A DNA stretch of 64,000 nt, taken from assembly GCF_951230155.1 (NCBI RefSeq), contig NZ_CATNVD010000016.1, positions 1-64,000 of the forward strand, read 5' to 3'. This document shows, one piece after another, positions 53,688-62,976 of this stretch. The DNA comes from Parablautia sp. Marseille-Q6255. GTDB taxonomy: Bacteria; Bacillota; Clostridia; Lachnospirales; Lachnospiraceae. Positions within the stretch are counted from its first letter, which is position 1, and every line of letters starts with the position of its first letter. The translations under genes and the position numbers were made by a program. The notes below the pieces were generated by a model. That model did not search any database, was not told the origin of the DNA, and saw only the letters and a list, made by a program, of their open reading frames with translations.

Positions 53688-55439
53688 TCAAAATACAAGT
53701 GTATTCTTCAAATCTGTAAATATCACACCAAGAGCATACGCGCCTGCATCTGGATATCCAATACTTCTATCACCAACAGTACCTGCACGTCCCATTCTTG
53801 CCGCAATTGTCTCTGTAGCTTTTGCGCCTTGCACTGCTGCCTGCGCTGCTTGTGTAAAAGCATGTTCGAATGTTTCTTTTTTATTTGCACAAGTTGCCCA
53901 AGTATCTGCACACGGGACCAACGCATCAATCAGCGTTTTATCACCCACTACTGCACCTCGTCCAAAAGAATATTCTCCCGTTTTCTGGATTCCTGCTACT
54001 GCCGCCTGCATCATATCCGCAAATTCTAAAATCTCCAGCTCTGTTTTTCCATCTGTCATTTTTCCTGCTGCTCGGAATGCAGAACCCCAGATTGGTCCGG
54101 ACGCCCCTCCACAATGTTCCATAATCACCAATGAACACGCCTGAAGAAATTCTCCTATACTGGATGTATGCTCTTTCGTAAGTTCTTTCCACTCTTTCTT
54201 AAGCTGACGAAATCCTTTTGCCACACTCATTCCAAAATCTCCATCACCGGCATGGGAATCAAGTTCACAGAATGGAACCTCATTTTTGATAATGCAGTGG
54301 CTCATGGTGTCTACCATATAAACGATATTTTCTAGTGTAACTTTTTCATTGTTTACTTCTGCACAAGCTTTATATGGTTCTTCTATCAAATCCTCTTCTT
54401 TTTTACATTCAAGTGTCTCTTCCTCAAGTACAATTTCCGGAACATGCCCCTTTACAGAAAATGCCGGCGCTTCCGATTCTTGATCTAAAAGTTCTTTTAA
54501 TTCTGCATTCATTTTCATAAAAGTTAAAGATGCTCCAAGCATATCAATACTTGTCATATAATTTCCTGCAAAGCTTCTGTAAATACGTATTTTCTTTTCG
54601 CGAAGCACCTTTGCTACTGCATAATTAAAAAGATACAACTCCTGTAAGGGAGTGCTTCCAAATCCATTCACCAGAACGGTCACTTCTTCTCCTTGAGTTA
54701 CATTTAATTCTGTTATCAATGCATCTGTCATTCTTTTAGCCAGCTCATCTGCCGAAGGAATGTTTTCCCTTTGAATTCCAGGTTCTCCGTGAATACCAAC
54801 GCCATACTCCATCTCATGTTCTTTTAATTCAAAGGTTGGAGTTCCTTTTGCCGGAACAGTACATGAACTCAGTGCAAATCCTATGCTTCGCACATTACTT
54901 ATTGCATTTTCCGCCGCAGTTTTCACCTGTTTCAGAGATCCTCCTTTTTCTGCTGCTGCACCTGCTATTTTATGTACTAGGACTGTACCTGCAACACCTC
55001 GCCTGCCTACCGTATAGAGGCTATCCTTAACAGCAATATCATCATCCACCTTTACATAATCTACTTGAATCCCATCTTCTTCTGCAAGGTGAGCTGCATT
55101 TTTGAAATTCATCATATCACCACTATAGTTCTTTATAATCAGAAGTGTACCCTTATCACCGGCAGTTTCCTTAATCGCTTGATACACCTGAATCTGAGAC
55201 GGTGACGCAAAAACATCTCCGCAAACAGCCGCATCCAGCATTCCCTTCCCCACAAATCCTGCGTGTGCCGGTTCGTGACCACTTCCCCCACCACTAATCA
55301 GGCTAACCTTCTTTTTATCAAGAGTTTTTTTTCGAATAATCTTGTATTTTTTTATAAATTCCAAATCCGGATTTGTTAAAGCAAGTCCTTTACACATTTC
55401 TTCCACAACTGTTTCCGGACGGTTAATGATTTTTTTCAT
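53688..55439 (-). CDS. dhaK: Dihydroxyacetone kinase, fused DhaK-DhaL (ATP-dependent type)
   Basis: A 583-residue single-chain kinase. The DhaK half (1-330) has SGGGSGHEPAHAGFVGKGML and the substrate-binding histidine in YGVGIHGEPG. The DhaL half (about 375-583) has the Mg-ADP motif LDSHAGDGDFG and GASGPIWGSAFRAAG. Fusion of both halves is typical of ATP-dependent kinases, as opposed to PTS-dependent DhaKLM. It phosphorylates dihydroxyacetone made by the glycerol dehydrogenase encoded 18 bases upstream. AGGAGG precedes the ATG. No DhaM gene is present. Confidence 0.95.
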   Translation of the reverse strand: MKKIINRPETVVEEMCKGLALTNPDLEFIKKYKIIRKKTLDKKKVSLISGGGSGHEPAHAGFVGKGMLDAAVCGDVFASPSQIQVYQAIKETAGDKGTLLIIKNYSGDMMNFKNAAHLAEEDGIQVDYVKVDDDIAVKDSLYTVGRRGVAGTVLVHKIAGAAAEKGGSLKQVKTAAENAISNVRSIGFALSSCTVPAKGTPTFELKEHEMEYGVGIHGEPGIQRENIPSADELAKRMTDALITELNVTQGEEVTVLVNGFGSTPLQELYLFNYAVAKVLREKKIRIYRSFAGNYMTSIDMLGASLTFMKMNAELKELLDQESEAPAFSVKGHVPEIVLEEETLECKKEEDLIEEPYKACAEVNNEKVTLENIVYMVDTMSHCIIKNEVPFCELDSHAGDGDFGMSVAKGFRQLKKEWKELTKEHTSSIGEFLQACSLVIMEHCGGASGPIWGSAFRAAGKMTDGKTELEILEFADMMQAAVAGIQKTGEYSFGRGAVVGDKTLIDALVPCADTWATCANKKETFEHAFTQAAQAAVQGAKATETIAARMGRAGTVGDRSIGYPDAGAYALGVIFTDLKNTLVF

Positions 55440-55457
55440 ACTTCATTCCTCCTATCC

Positions 55458-56591
55458 TTAACAATTGCGTGTTTTGTATTCTTTTCCAATAGAATCTGCC
55501 AGTTTAATTGCTGCAGCAACCTTTTCCACTGTAACAGGGAATGGCATTGCATAAATAGATTCTTCTGGAATACAAGCCTTTTCTGCCACTTGATATAACT
55601 CTTCTTCTGTGATGTTATTCACTCCAATATCCTCCAAGCAAACCGGAAGTCCAATGGATAAACAGAACTCAAGAACTTCTTCTATTTCTTCCATAGGCGC
55701 ATTTTCAAGCGCAAGCTGTGCTATAGTTCCGAAAGCTACCTTTTCACCATGAAAATATTTATGTGTCCCCTCTAAGATTGTAAGTCCATCATGGATAGCA
55801 TGAGCTGCTGCCAAACCGCCACTCTCAAATCCAAGTCCAGAAAGTAAAATATTGGTCTCAATTATCTTTTCCAGGGATTCTGTTACCACATGATTTTCGC
55901 ATGCAAGCTTTGCTTTCCATCCATCTTCTAAAAGAGATTCATAACAAAGGGAGGCTAACGCAAATGCAGCCTTTGTCCCTCTTGCTTCACCACACACGCC
56001 TTCACGAAAGCCACATGGAAGTCCTGCATTAACTCTTGAATATGATTGTACATTAGCACGTGCTTCGAAAAATGTAGATAATGCATCTCCCATTCCTGAT
56101 ACCAAAAAGCGAACAGGCGCGTTGGCAATTACCGTAGTATCAATTAAAATCACGCTTGGGCTCTGTTTGAAATATGCATAATCATCAAAGGCACCTTCTG
56201 GAGTATATAAAACTGCTGAATGACTGGTTGGTGCATCCGTAGCTGCAATGGTAGGAACAATGATCAGATTTTCTCCCTCTGCCACACACTTTGCTGTATC
56301 AATGGCTTTTCCTCCCCCTAGACCGATGGTACATGTGCAATTACTTTCTTTTGCCAGTTCCTGTAATCTAGAAACTTCTCTTCTTGAACATTCTCCACAG
56401 AATTCACTTTCCACAAAACGAATATTGAATTTTTCTGCAGTACGCTTTAATTTGTCCCCTACTCTTTTTACATCATCCGGATGAGCAATCAAAAGCGCTG
56501 AATCCCCAAATGTTTTTACAAAATAACCAAGATTTAAAATCTCATCTTCTCCCTGTACATATTTTGTTGGACAGATAAATGCTTTTCTCAC
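55458..56591 (-). CDS. gldA: Glycerol dehydrogenase (Fe/Zn alcohol dehydrogenase family)
   Basis: A 377-residue NAD-dependent enzyme oxidising glycerol to dihydroxyacetone. Visible are the NAD loop TIGLGGGKAIDTAKCVAEG, PTIAATDAPTSHSAVLY, and the metal ligands in VSGMGDALSTFFEA (Asp), AAAHAIHDGL (His) and KYFHGEKVAFGT (His). The start is a GTG at 56591 with GGAGGAAA upstream. It is the first gene of the gldA-dhaK-hydrolase operon. The PocR-AraC regulator gene upstream on the same strand is the likely activator. Confidence 0.95.
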   Translation of the reverse strand: MRKAFICPTKYVQGEDEILNLGYFVKTFGDSALLIAHPDDVKRVGDKLKRTAEKFNIRFVESEFCGECSRREVSRLQELAKESNCTCTIGLGGGKAIDTAKCVAEGENLIIVPTIAATDAPTSHSAVLYTPEGAFDDYAYFKQSPSVILIDTTVIANAPVRFLVSGMGDALSTFFEARANVQSYSRVNAGLPCGFREGVCGEARGTKAAFALASLCYESLLEDGWKAKLACENHVVTESLEKIIETNILLSGLGFESGGLAAAHAIHDGLTILEGTHKYFHGEKVAFGTIAQLALENAPMEEIEEVLEFCLSIGLPVCLEDIGVNNITEEELYQVAEKACIPEESIYAMPFPVTVEKVAAAIKLADSIGKEYKTRNC

Positions 56592-56744
56592 AATAATTTC
56601 CTCCTTCTTTCACCGTTTTTTGATAGCATTATCTTATTATATATTTCCGCTAATTTCTGCGTGATTATAAATCTTGTTTTTGTATTTTTTGCTATTACTT
56701 TTTTGCTTTATCGCTTTTCAATTGCACTTTTATGATAAATTGTA

Positions 56745-57662
56745 TTAATTTTTCACTTTTTTATGTACATTCTCCCTATGCTTGCGATACATTCCCGGTG
56801 TCATCCCTACTTTTTTCTTGAATGTTCGAATAAAATATCCCGTTTCATTAAATCCCAACCGATAACTAATATCGCTAACAGACCATTCTTCTATTTCCAA
56901 CCATTCTTTTGCTTTTTCTATTTTTGCATTTGATACATATACCGAAAATCCTTCTCCGGTTTCTTTTATAAACAACCTGCTTAAATGACTGGCACTTACA
57001 TGACAGTTTTTTGCTGTTTCTGCAAGAGTAACATTATTTTCTAAATTCTCTTCAATATATTTCTGTGCCATTTCCACAATTCTATTCTTTTTGACCCTTT
57101 CTTCATTTTCTTTATGAAGAACGAAATCTTCCTCGTGTACACCCATGGCATTTTGATTTTCCCTCTCGACAATATAGTTGCAAATATCATATAACATATA
57201 TGAAACTGTATTAATCTTATTAAAATCCAATTCACGAACCTTCTCATATTCATCTTTTAAAGCTTTCAATTTCCCTTGAATTATTTTATTTTCTGGGGCT
57301 GAAGCAATCTGCTCTAAATCATTATAATCTGTCCTTACTTGTCCGATCATTACTGCACCTAAATATGTCTCTTTAAACACAATGGGAATTGCCACATCCA
57401 CCATTCCAAAGCAACACTTATAAATATATGGCTTGTTTTGTCTCACTGCTTCCGCTCCACCTCGAGAATCACATTTTTCACAATACTTTTTCAAAACCTC
57501 ATCTGATCTTACCTTGTCACAAAACTCACAGCAACAACTATGCTTTGTAATCGGTCTTCCCTTATAATCCACCATCAAAATTGCCATACCTGTTGTTTCT
57601 GCCAAGGAATCCTGTACTATTTCCCATTTTTTTATCGAAAAAACTTGTTCTATTTTAATCAT
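56745..57662 (-). CDS. AraC family regulator with PocR sensor domain
   Basis: A 305-residue regulator. The N-terminal PocR domain (about 1-165) carries a cysteine cluster CCCEFCDKV, YCEKCDSRGG and YIYKCCFGMVDVAIPI, and DLEQIASAPENK. PocR domains sense small diols and glycerol-like compounds. The C-terminal AraC HTH pair is at 200-300 (NNVTLAETAKNCHVSASHLS, WSVSDISYRLGFNETGYFIR). The ATG at 57662 has GGAGG upstream. It probably activates gldA-dhaK in response to glycerol or 1,2-propanediol-type ligands. Confidence 0.92.
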   Translation of the reverse strand: MIKIEQVFSIKKWEIVQDSLAETTGMAILMVDYKGRPITKHSCCCEFCDKVRSDEVLKKYCEKCDSRGGAEAVRQNKPYIYKCCFGMVDVAIPIVFKETYLGAVMIGQVRTDYNDLEQIASAPENKIIQGKLKALKDEYEKVRELDFNKINTVSYMLYDICNYIVERENQNAMGVHEEDFVLHKENEERVKKNRIVEMAQKYIEENLENNVTLAETAKNCHVSASHLSRLFIKETGEGFSVYVSNAKIEKAKEWLEIEEWSVSDISYRLGFNETGYFIRTFKKKVGMTPGMYRKHRENVHKKVKN

Positions 57663-57740
57663 CGATGCCTCCAATTATCTTTCATATACATCATTTTACT
57701 AGAAACCATTTTATATTATTATAGCAAAGGTCATAAACAC

Positions 57741-58141
57741 TTAATAGATAAAAAAGAAAAACCTTACTTTGAAATTAGCCTGAATCATTCCAAGAACAAT
57801 TTCGAATCCTAATAATGATAGTTTGTTTAAAATTTTCCCTTTTGGGGCTGTATTACTTAGACACTCCAGATATTTCTCCTCTTCATTTGTCAGGATAATC
57901 GTTTCTTTTTCATACTTTGACAGTTTCATAGCATTTATCCTCTCCTCCTTTCCATATCCTGCTCCAAATATCTCGGTACCGGTTTTCCAGATTTCACAGC
58001 GATTGCAATCTGTTTTTCCCGTAATCTCTTGATCACCGACTCTCTTTTCTTTGGTTTCTTTTTTGAGGATTGTTCTGATCTTTGTGCCGGCTTTCTTTCC
58101 ACTCTTTCTTCTATTGATAATTTGCATCTTCTCCAACCCAC
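57741..58141 (-). pseudogene. Conjugative-element gene remnants
   Basis: Two fragments overlap in different frames. The first (57935-58141) ends with KKRESVIKRLREKQIAIAV then SGKPVPRYLEQDMERRR, a tail seen in clostridial conjugative-element proteins. The second (57741-57930) begins MKLSKYEKETIILTNEEEKY, the start of a small conserved protein of such elements, but soon departs from the expected sequence. Both look like scars of a lost element between the glycerol and glycogen genes. Confidence 0.5.
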
Positions 58142-58149
58142 TAAAAAGG

Positions 58150-58199
58150 AAAGCGAATGCTATCCTTGATTAAATTCCAAAGATAACCTTCGCTTTTTT
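58150..58199 (+). terminator. Hairpin downstream of glgB
   Basis: AAAGCGAA (58150-58157) pairs with TTCGCTTT (58189-58196), with further imperfect pairing of TATC/GATA inside and a T-run on the plus strand. It can act for both strands and lies just after the glgB stop. Confidence 0.65.
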
Positions 58200-58219
58200 A
58201 CATTTCATAATTTCCAAAT

Positions 58220-60001
58220 TTACTTTATTTCTAACAGAACAGCAGAAAACGGATTTAATGTACAGTTTAGCACACCATTTTTAAGGGTACAGATTTCCAG
58301 ATTTTCTGGGGAATCACCACCAAAACGGTTCCAGTCACTATAAACAAGCATCTTAACCTGTTTTGCCTCTTCAATCTCCACTTCATAATCGTTCTGTATC
58401 TGGTCACTGAAATTAAAGATTGCTGCCAGTTTTTCATCCTTGCCTCTTCTTAAAATTGCATAAATACGTCGGCTCTCCTGATGACAGTCCAACCACGAAA
58501 ATCCTTCTTCCAGATAATCCCAGGAAGACAGCGCCGGATGTTCCAGATAAGCATGATTTAGCTCCTTCATAAATCGATAAAAAGAATCATGAATCGGATA
58601 TTTTCTAAGATTCCAGTCCTGCTCTCTTTTTTCATCCCATTCTCTCAACTGTCCAATTTCATTTCCCATGAAATTGAGTTTTTTTCCGGGATGAATCATC
58701 ATATAAAGATACAGGGCTCTTGCCTGTGGAAATTTATCTTCATATTGCCCATTCATTTTTTGCAAGATTGTGGCTTTTCCATGAACCACTTCATCATGAG
58801 ATAAAGGCAATAAAAAGTTTTCATTCCTAAAATAATGCATGGAGAATGTTAGTTTATGATACTTTTCGCTTCGATTCTGTGGATTCGATTGGAAGTACTC
58901 CAACGTATCATGCATCCAGCCCATATCCCATTTATAGTCAAAGCCAAGTCCACCTTCACATACCGGTTTCGTCACATTTGGAAAATTTGTAGAATCCTCT
59001 GCTACCAGAATACATCCGGAATTTAATCTTTTCAGTTCCTGATTCATAAATTTGATAAACTCCACGGCGTTTCCATTGACACCTCGGTGCTCATCGCCCT
59101 GCCAGTAAATGATGCGACTTATAGCATCCATACGCAGTCCGTCAAAATGAAATTCTTTCATCCAATAATTTGCTGCAGACTGCAGAAAACTTCGTACTTC
59201 TCCCCTGGAATGCATGAAATTATGGCTGCCCCATTCGCTGACTCCCACATCCTTACTTGGATATTCATATAAGCAGCTCCCATCATATTTTGTCAAGCTG
59301 TAATCATCTATAGCAAAATGCACCGGCACAAAATCAAGAATTACTCCAATGTTGTTCTGATGGAGTCTGTCAATCAAGATTTTCAGCTCATTCAGAGTAC
59401 CATATCTGCTGGTAGGTGCAAAAAAACCTGTATTTTGGTAACCCCAGCTTTCATCACAGGGATGCTCACTGATGGGGAGAAATTCCACATAATTATATCC
59501 TGTTTCTTTTAGATAAGTAATCAGGGGTTCTGCAAGCTCATCGTATCGGTACCATTCATAATTCTCTTCAATCTTTCGTTTCCAGGATCCTATATGCAAT
59601 TCATAAATGTTCAGTGGTTCACCTTTCCTGTCATTTCTGGTATCCATCCATGTATCATCCTGAAACTGATAATCATAAAGATTTCTAATCACGGATTGAT
59701 GATCCGGTCTTAGCTGCATTCCAAACCCATAAGGATCACAATGATCCGTGGCACTTCCGTTTTGTCCATAAATACGATATTCGTAGCATTCCCCTTCCTT
59801 TGCACCTTCTACATAAACTTCATAAAAATTTCCATCGTGTATTTTATTCATAGGAATTTCCTGACCATTCCACAAAAGAACTACATCTCTGGCATTTGGT
59901 GCAAAGGTAGAAAACTTTACTCCGCTTTGCATCAGATGGGCTCCCATCCATTCATAAGCATCTAATGTTTTTCCTGTATAAAATCCATAAAAATCTGGCA
60001 T
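58220..60001 (-). CDS. glgB: 1,4-alpha-glucan branching enzyme
   Basis: A 593-residue GH13 enzyme that forms alpha-1,6 branches in glycogen. An N-terminal CBM48 domain (about 20-110, with FSTFAPNARDVVLLWNG) precedes the catalytic barrel with YVEFLPISEHP, FDGLRMDAISRI (nucleophile Asp), ILVAEDSTNFP (Glu) and PLSHDEVVHGK (Asp). The end is a beta domain. At 593 residues it is shorter than many GlgB proteins because it lacks an N1 extension. AGGAGGG lies before the ATG. No other glg genes are near, so it stands alone here. Confidence 0.95.
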   Translation of the reverse strand: MPDFYGFYTGKTLDAYEWMGAHLMQSGVKFSTFAPNARDVVLLWNGQEIPMNKIHDGNFYEVYVEGAKEGECYEYRIYGQNGSATDHCDPYGFGMQLRPDHQSVIRNLYDYQFQDDTWMDTRNDRKGEPLNIYELHIGSWKRKIEENYEWYRYDELAEPLITYLKETGYNYVEFLPISEHPCDESWGYQNTGFFAPTSRYGTLNELKILIDRLHQNNIGVILDFVPVHFAIDDYSLTKYDGSCLYEYPSKDVGVSEWGSHNFMHSRGEVRSFLQSAANYWMKEFHFDGLRMDAISRIIYWQGDEHRGVNGNAVEFIKFMNQELKRLNSGCILVAEDSTNFPNVTKPVCEGGLGFDYKWDMGWMHDTLEYFQSNPQNRSEKYHKLTFSMHYFRNENFLLPLSHDEVVHGKATILQKMNGQYEDKFPQARALYLYMMIHPGKKLNFMGNEIGQLREWDEKREQDWNLRKYPIHDSFYRFMKELNHAYLEHPALSSWDYLEEGFSWLDCHQESRRIYAILRRGKDEKLAAIFNFSDQIQNDYEVEIEEAKQVKMLVYSDWNRFGGDSPENLEICTLKNGVLNCTLNPFSAVLLEIK

Positions 60002-60039
60002 TCCATCCCTCCTGTAACTGCATTGTAGGCTTATGAGTA

Positions 60040-60317
60040 TCTTGTAAAATTTTTTTCAGACTATTACGAAGAAATAATTCACTCTTCATCCCAGAGCTAT
60101 TGAGATGGAAAATATCGATAAAATGATTAACTTTGGGCATCCATCTTTTGGTTGTGCCATGTATGGATGCCCTCACTGTGGAAGACTCAAATTTGTCCCT
60201 TTCACTGTCACATCGGTCTGATATCCTGCCACCTTCTGTACCTTTGGATATTTTCAACAAACATCCTATACGATTTCCTCTCCACTGTATCTTCCAAAAG
60301 TGTCTTTGTACTCTTAG
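60040..60317 (+). pseudogene. Transposase fragment with zinc-binding N-terminus (Y2/IS91-like)
   Basis: The plus-strand frame from 60105 reads IDKMINFGHPSFGCAMYGCP followed by HCGRLKFVPF. This is the zinc-binding N-terminal region of IS91-type (Y2_Tnp) transposases. Before it, a shifted frame gives DYYEEIIHSSSQSY, the expected preceding helix. After VTSV a stop occurs where the next C-x-x-C pair should be. Only about 90 codons survive, squeezed between glgB and the oleate hydratase gene. Confidence 0.6.
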
Positions 60318-60319
60318 CT

Positions 60320-62095
60320 TCAAATAACATGATATTCTTTCAGCAGTTTTTCCACATCTGTGTTTTTGATAAAGTCTAAAGCCTTTTTAACAGCAATCTT
60401 TTCCTTGATTCCCAACTTCATCTGAGTCAGTGGTTCTCCATCGCGCAATTTAACAGTTGCGTTCAAAAGATCCCTCACATCATATGTGCTGCCCCAAACC
60501 TCCGGGACTCCACGATCCACATTAAGCAAGGTATAAACAGCTTCCATACCGGTACGCATAGAATACTCTGTCGTAAAAATAGTATCCCTTGCTGTCTCGG
60601 CAAACTGGCCAATAAATGCAAAGTTTACTGCTCCATCAGGAACAACTTTTGGACGGTCTGTATCATTTCGAGGCATGAAAAAGGCATCAATATAAGGCAT
60701 CATAACAGGAACCGTATTTGCACTATTCGCAGCCAACTCTTCAATTTCACTTTCCGGCACACCAATATGGTACAGCCATTCCATACAGATTTCTTTACCC
60801 GTACAATCTCTCATCGGCTTTTTGACATAGTCACCAGGTCTGTCATTAAAGAGCGCATATATCCAAACGAGACAATGGTCTTTCGGCTGGGAACGGAACT
60901 GTGGCTGACGGTTAATCGTCCAACTCAAAAGCCAGCTGGAATCTTTTACAGATACAATACCGCCGGTGACCACTTTACCAGTAAACGGATCTCTTTTACA
61001 GATATTTGTGATATATGGAATAATTCTTTGATCAAGTGTCTCCACAGTGGCACTCATCCAGTTACACAGTTCACTGTCATAACAGAATTTATCAGGATTT
61101 CCAAAGTCAGGGCTCTGGGCGGCAATACGTCTCCACATATCCCATCCGCCACCTGGCTTGATTTCCGGATTATATGGAGCCGGCGTATTTTGTGATCCCA
61201 TTGCAGAATTTTCCACACATCCTCCATTTGTAATGAATACAAGATCATCCTCTGTGAGATCAACGAAGCGGGTCTCGCCTTCTGTTTCGACTTCAATACG
61301 GGTAGCCTGCTTTCTATCGGATGTAACATCAAACTCAACATTTACAACCTTTGTATTATAGTGGAATACGACACCGGCATTTTCCAGATATTTTACCATA
61401 GGAAGGATCATACTCTCATACTGATTATATTTTGTAAAGCGCAGAGCGGTGAAATCAGGAAGCCCTCCAATATGGTGAATATACCGCTTAATGTAACGCT
61501 TCATTTCCAGTGCGCTGTGCCAGTTTTCAAACGCAAACATCGTCCGCCAGTACAGCCAGAAGTTTGAATCAAATACTTCATCGTCAAAATATTCATCAAT
61601 ACGTTTATCATACAATTCTTCATCCGGCGTGAAAAACAGCCTCATGATCTCCATCTGTGCTTTGTCTGAAACTGCAAATTTCTTATCTGTATGTGCATCC
61701 TGTCCCCGGTTGACAGTAGCACGGCAAAGGGAGTAATTCGGATCTTCTTTATTGAGCCAATAATACTCATCCAGTACACTGACTCCCTCAGTTTCAATAG
61801 ATGGGATAGAATGGAACAAATCCCACATAACTTCAAAATGGTTATCCATTTCACGTCCACCACGCATTACATAACCTACACCCGGATATTCAAACCCATC
61901 ACAGGCACCACCAGGAATCGGATCTTTTTCAAAAATGTGTATACGTTCACCTTTCATCTGACCATCACGGACAAGGTAACATGCGGCTGAAAGTGCTGCC
62001 AGCCCTGTACCAATAATATAAGCTGACTTGTGATCTACTCCTTCTGGTTTCTGCGGATGAGCAAAAGCTTCATAGTTTCCACTTGAATAATACAT
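60320..62095 (-). CDS. ohyA: Oleate hydratase (FAD-dependent)
   Basis: A 591-residue enzyme of the myosin-cross-reactive-antigen family that adds water to the cis-9 double bond of oleate and linoleate, giving 10-hydroxy fatty acids. The FAD fold is visible as YIIGTGLAALSAACYLVRDG, IHIFEKDPIPGGACDG and GYVMRGGREMDNHFEVMWDL. Further family blocks are LVFITNGGCVENSAMGSQNT and AFIGQFAETARDTIFTTEYS. The ATG at 62095 lies seven bases after AGGAGG. The enzyme detoxifies unsaturated fatty acids in gut bacteria. The TetR gene upstream on the same strand is the likely regulator. Confidence 0.96.
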   Translation of the reverse strand: MYYSSGNYEAFAHPQKPEGVDHKSAYIIGTGLAALSAACYLVRDGQMKGERIHIFEKDPIPGGACDGFEYPGVGYVMRGGREMDNHFEVMWDLFHSIPSIETEGVSVLDEYYWLNKEDPNYSLCRATVNRGQDAHTDKKFAVSDKAQMEIMRLFFTPDEELYDKRIDEYFDDEVFDSNFWLYWRTMFAFENWHSALEMKRYIKRYIHHIGGLPDFTALRFTKYNQYESMILPMVKYLENAGVVFHYNTKVVNVEFDVTSDRKQATRIEVETEGETRFVDLTEDDLVFITNGGCVENSAMGSQNTPAPYNPEIKPGGGWDMWRRIAAQSPDFGNPDKFCYDSELCNWMSATVETLDQRIIPYITNICKRDPFTGKVVTGGIVSVKDSSWLLSWTINRQPQFRSQPKDHCLVWIYALFNDRPGDYVKKPMRDCTGKEICMEWLYHIGVPESEIEELAANSANTVPVMMPYIDAFFMPRNDTDRPKVVPDGAVNFAFIGQFAETARDTIFTTEYSMRTGMEAVYTLLNVDRGVPEVWGSTYDVRDLLNATVKLRDGEPLTQMKLGIKEKIAVKKALDFIKNTDVEKLLKEYHVI

Positions 62096-62185
62096 AATCA
62101 TACCTCCTGAATTTCAATTCGTTATATATGTTTTTCAATTACATCCTCAATATACATTGTATGATAACTACTCTCAATCAACAGA

Positions 62186-62222
62186 ATAGCCCCATCATCG
62201 AATTCTTCGATGACAGGGCTAT
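62186..62222. terminator. Hairpin between TetR and oleate hydratase genes
   Basis: ATAGCCC with inner ATCATCGAA pairs with TTCGATGAC and GGGCTAT. A T-run follows on the plus strand only. It may terminate or attenuate transcripts between the regulator and ohyA. Confidence 0.6.
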
Positions 62223-62248
62223 ATTGTTGTTTTTTTCGACAAACTCCC

Positions 62249-62830
62249 TCATTTGCTGATATTATCATATGGCTTATCAATCCGGCATTTTTCAAGCATA
62301 CGAATGATATCTCCCTCTATTAAATTACTCAGTCTGAAAATCATCTTTTCCGGTGATGGTTTCATGTCCTGCCGTATCCAGTCCAGCATCATACCTACAA
62401 AAGCATACTTGTAAAAATCGGCAATAAATTTTTTATCCTCCTCCCTGACACTCATGCCTTGTGCACATTCTTCAACAACGTTAATAATCAATTGATAAAC
62501 AACCCTGTACAGATATTGAATAATCTGTTCCTGACTCACATGACGGTAAACATTAAGTATAAAAGGCTTGTTTTCTTCTACGGCTTGAAAAATATTCAGA
62601 AATCCCTGTTCCCATGTATCATATGTAGTATTTCCATTTGCTGCTATGCGGGAATCCTCCTCACAGGACCATTCAATGAGGTCATAAATATCTTTGAAAT
62701 GATAATAAAAAGTTGCACGATTGACACCACAGTCTTCTGTAATATCATTAATCGTAATTTTGGTAACCGGCTTTTTCAGTAACATCTTTTTGAGAGATGC
62801 CTCTAATGCTCTTTTTGTAATATCCGACAC
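62249..62830 (-). CDS. TetR/AcrR family regulator, probable control of oleate hydratase
   Basis: A 193-residue regulator. The HTH reads KPVTKITINDITEDCGVNRA then TFYYHFKDIYDLIEW. The C-terminal helical domain includes FYKYAFVGMMLDWIRQDM and a tail IRMLEKCRI. The start is a GTG at 62830 with AGGAGGG upstream. It lies 153 bases before ohyA on the same strand. It resembles the TetR at 45794 in both HTH and C-terminal pattern. A fatty acid is a natural guess for the ligand; this is inference from context. Confidence 0.88.
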   Translation of the reverse strand: MSDITKRALEASLKKMLLKKPVTKITINDITEDCGVNRATFYYHFKDIYDLIEWSCEEDSRIAANGNTTYDTWEQGFLNIFQAVEENKPFILNVYRHVSQEQIIQYLYRVVYQLIINVVEECAQGMSVREEDKKFIADFYKYAFVGMMLDWIRQDMKPSPEKMIFRLSNLIEGDIIRMLEKCRIDKPYDNISK

Positions 62831-62911
62831 TTATCAATCCCTCCTGTTCTGTATATCATTCCATTCGTATGAAAAATATTATACCAAACTCACATATTTT
62901 CCACAATGAAC

Positions 62912-62957
62912 AAAAAATAAAGCACTGAAACTTCCTAAAAGCAAAAAATTCAGTGCT
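62912..62957 (-). terminator. Terminator of the third hydrolase gene
   Basis: On the minus strand AGCACTGAA (62949-62957 reversed) pairs with TTCAGTGCT (62921-62929 reversed), followed by TTATTTTTTG. It separates the hydrolase gene from the TetR gene. Confidence 0.8.
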
Positions 62958-62976
62958 ATATTGTAGGTAAATCAAA

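Noticed and set aside
59952-60323. 123-codon minus-strand frame between glgB and oleate hydratase
   Set aside because: It is the antisense of the transposase fragment and has no family pattern.
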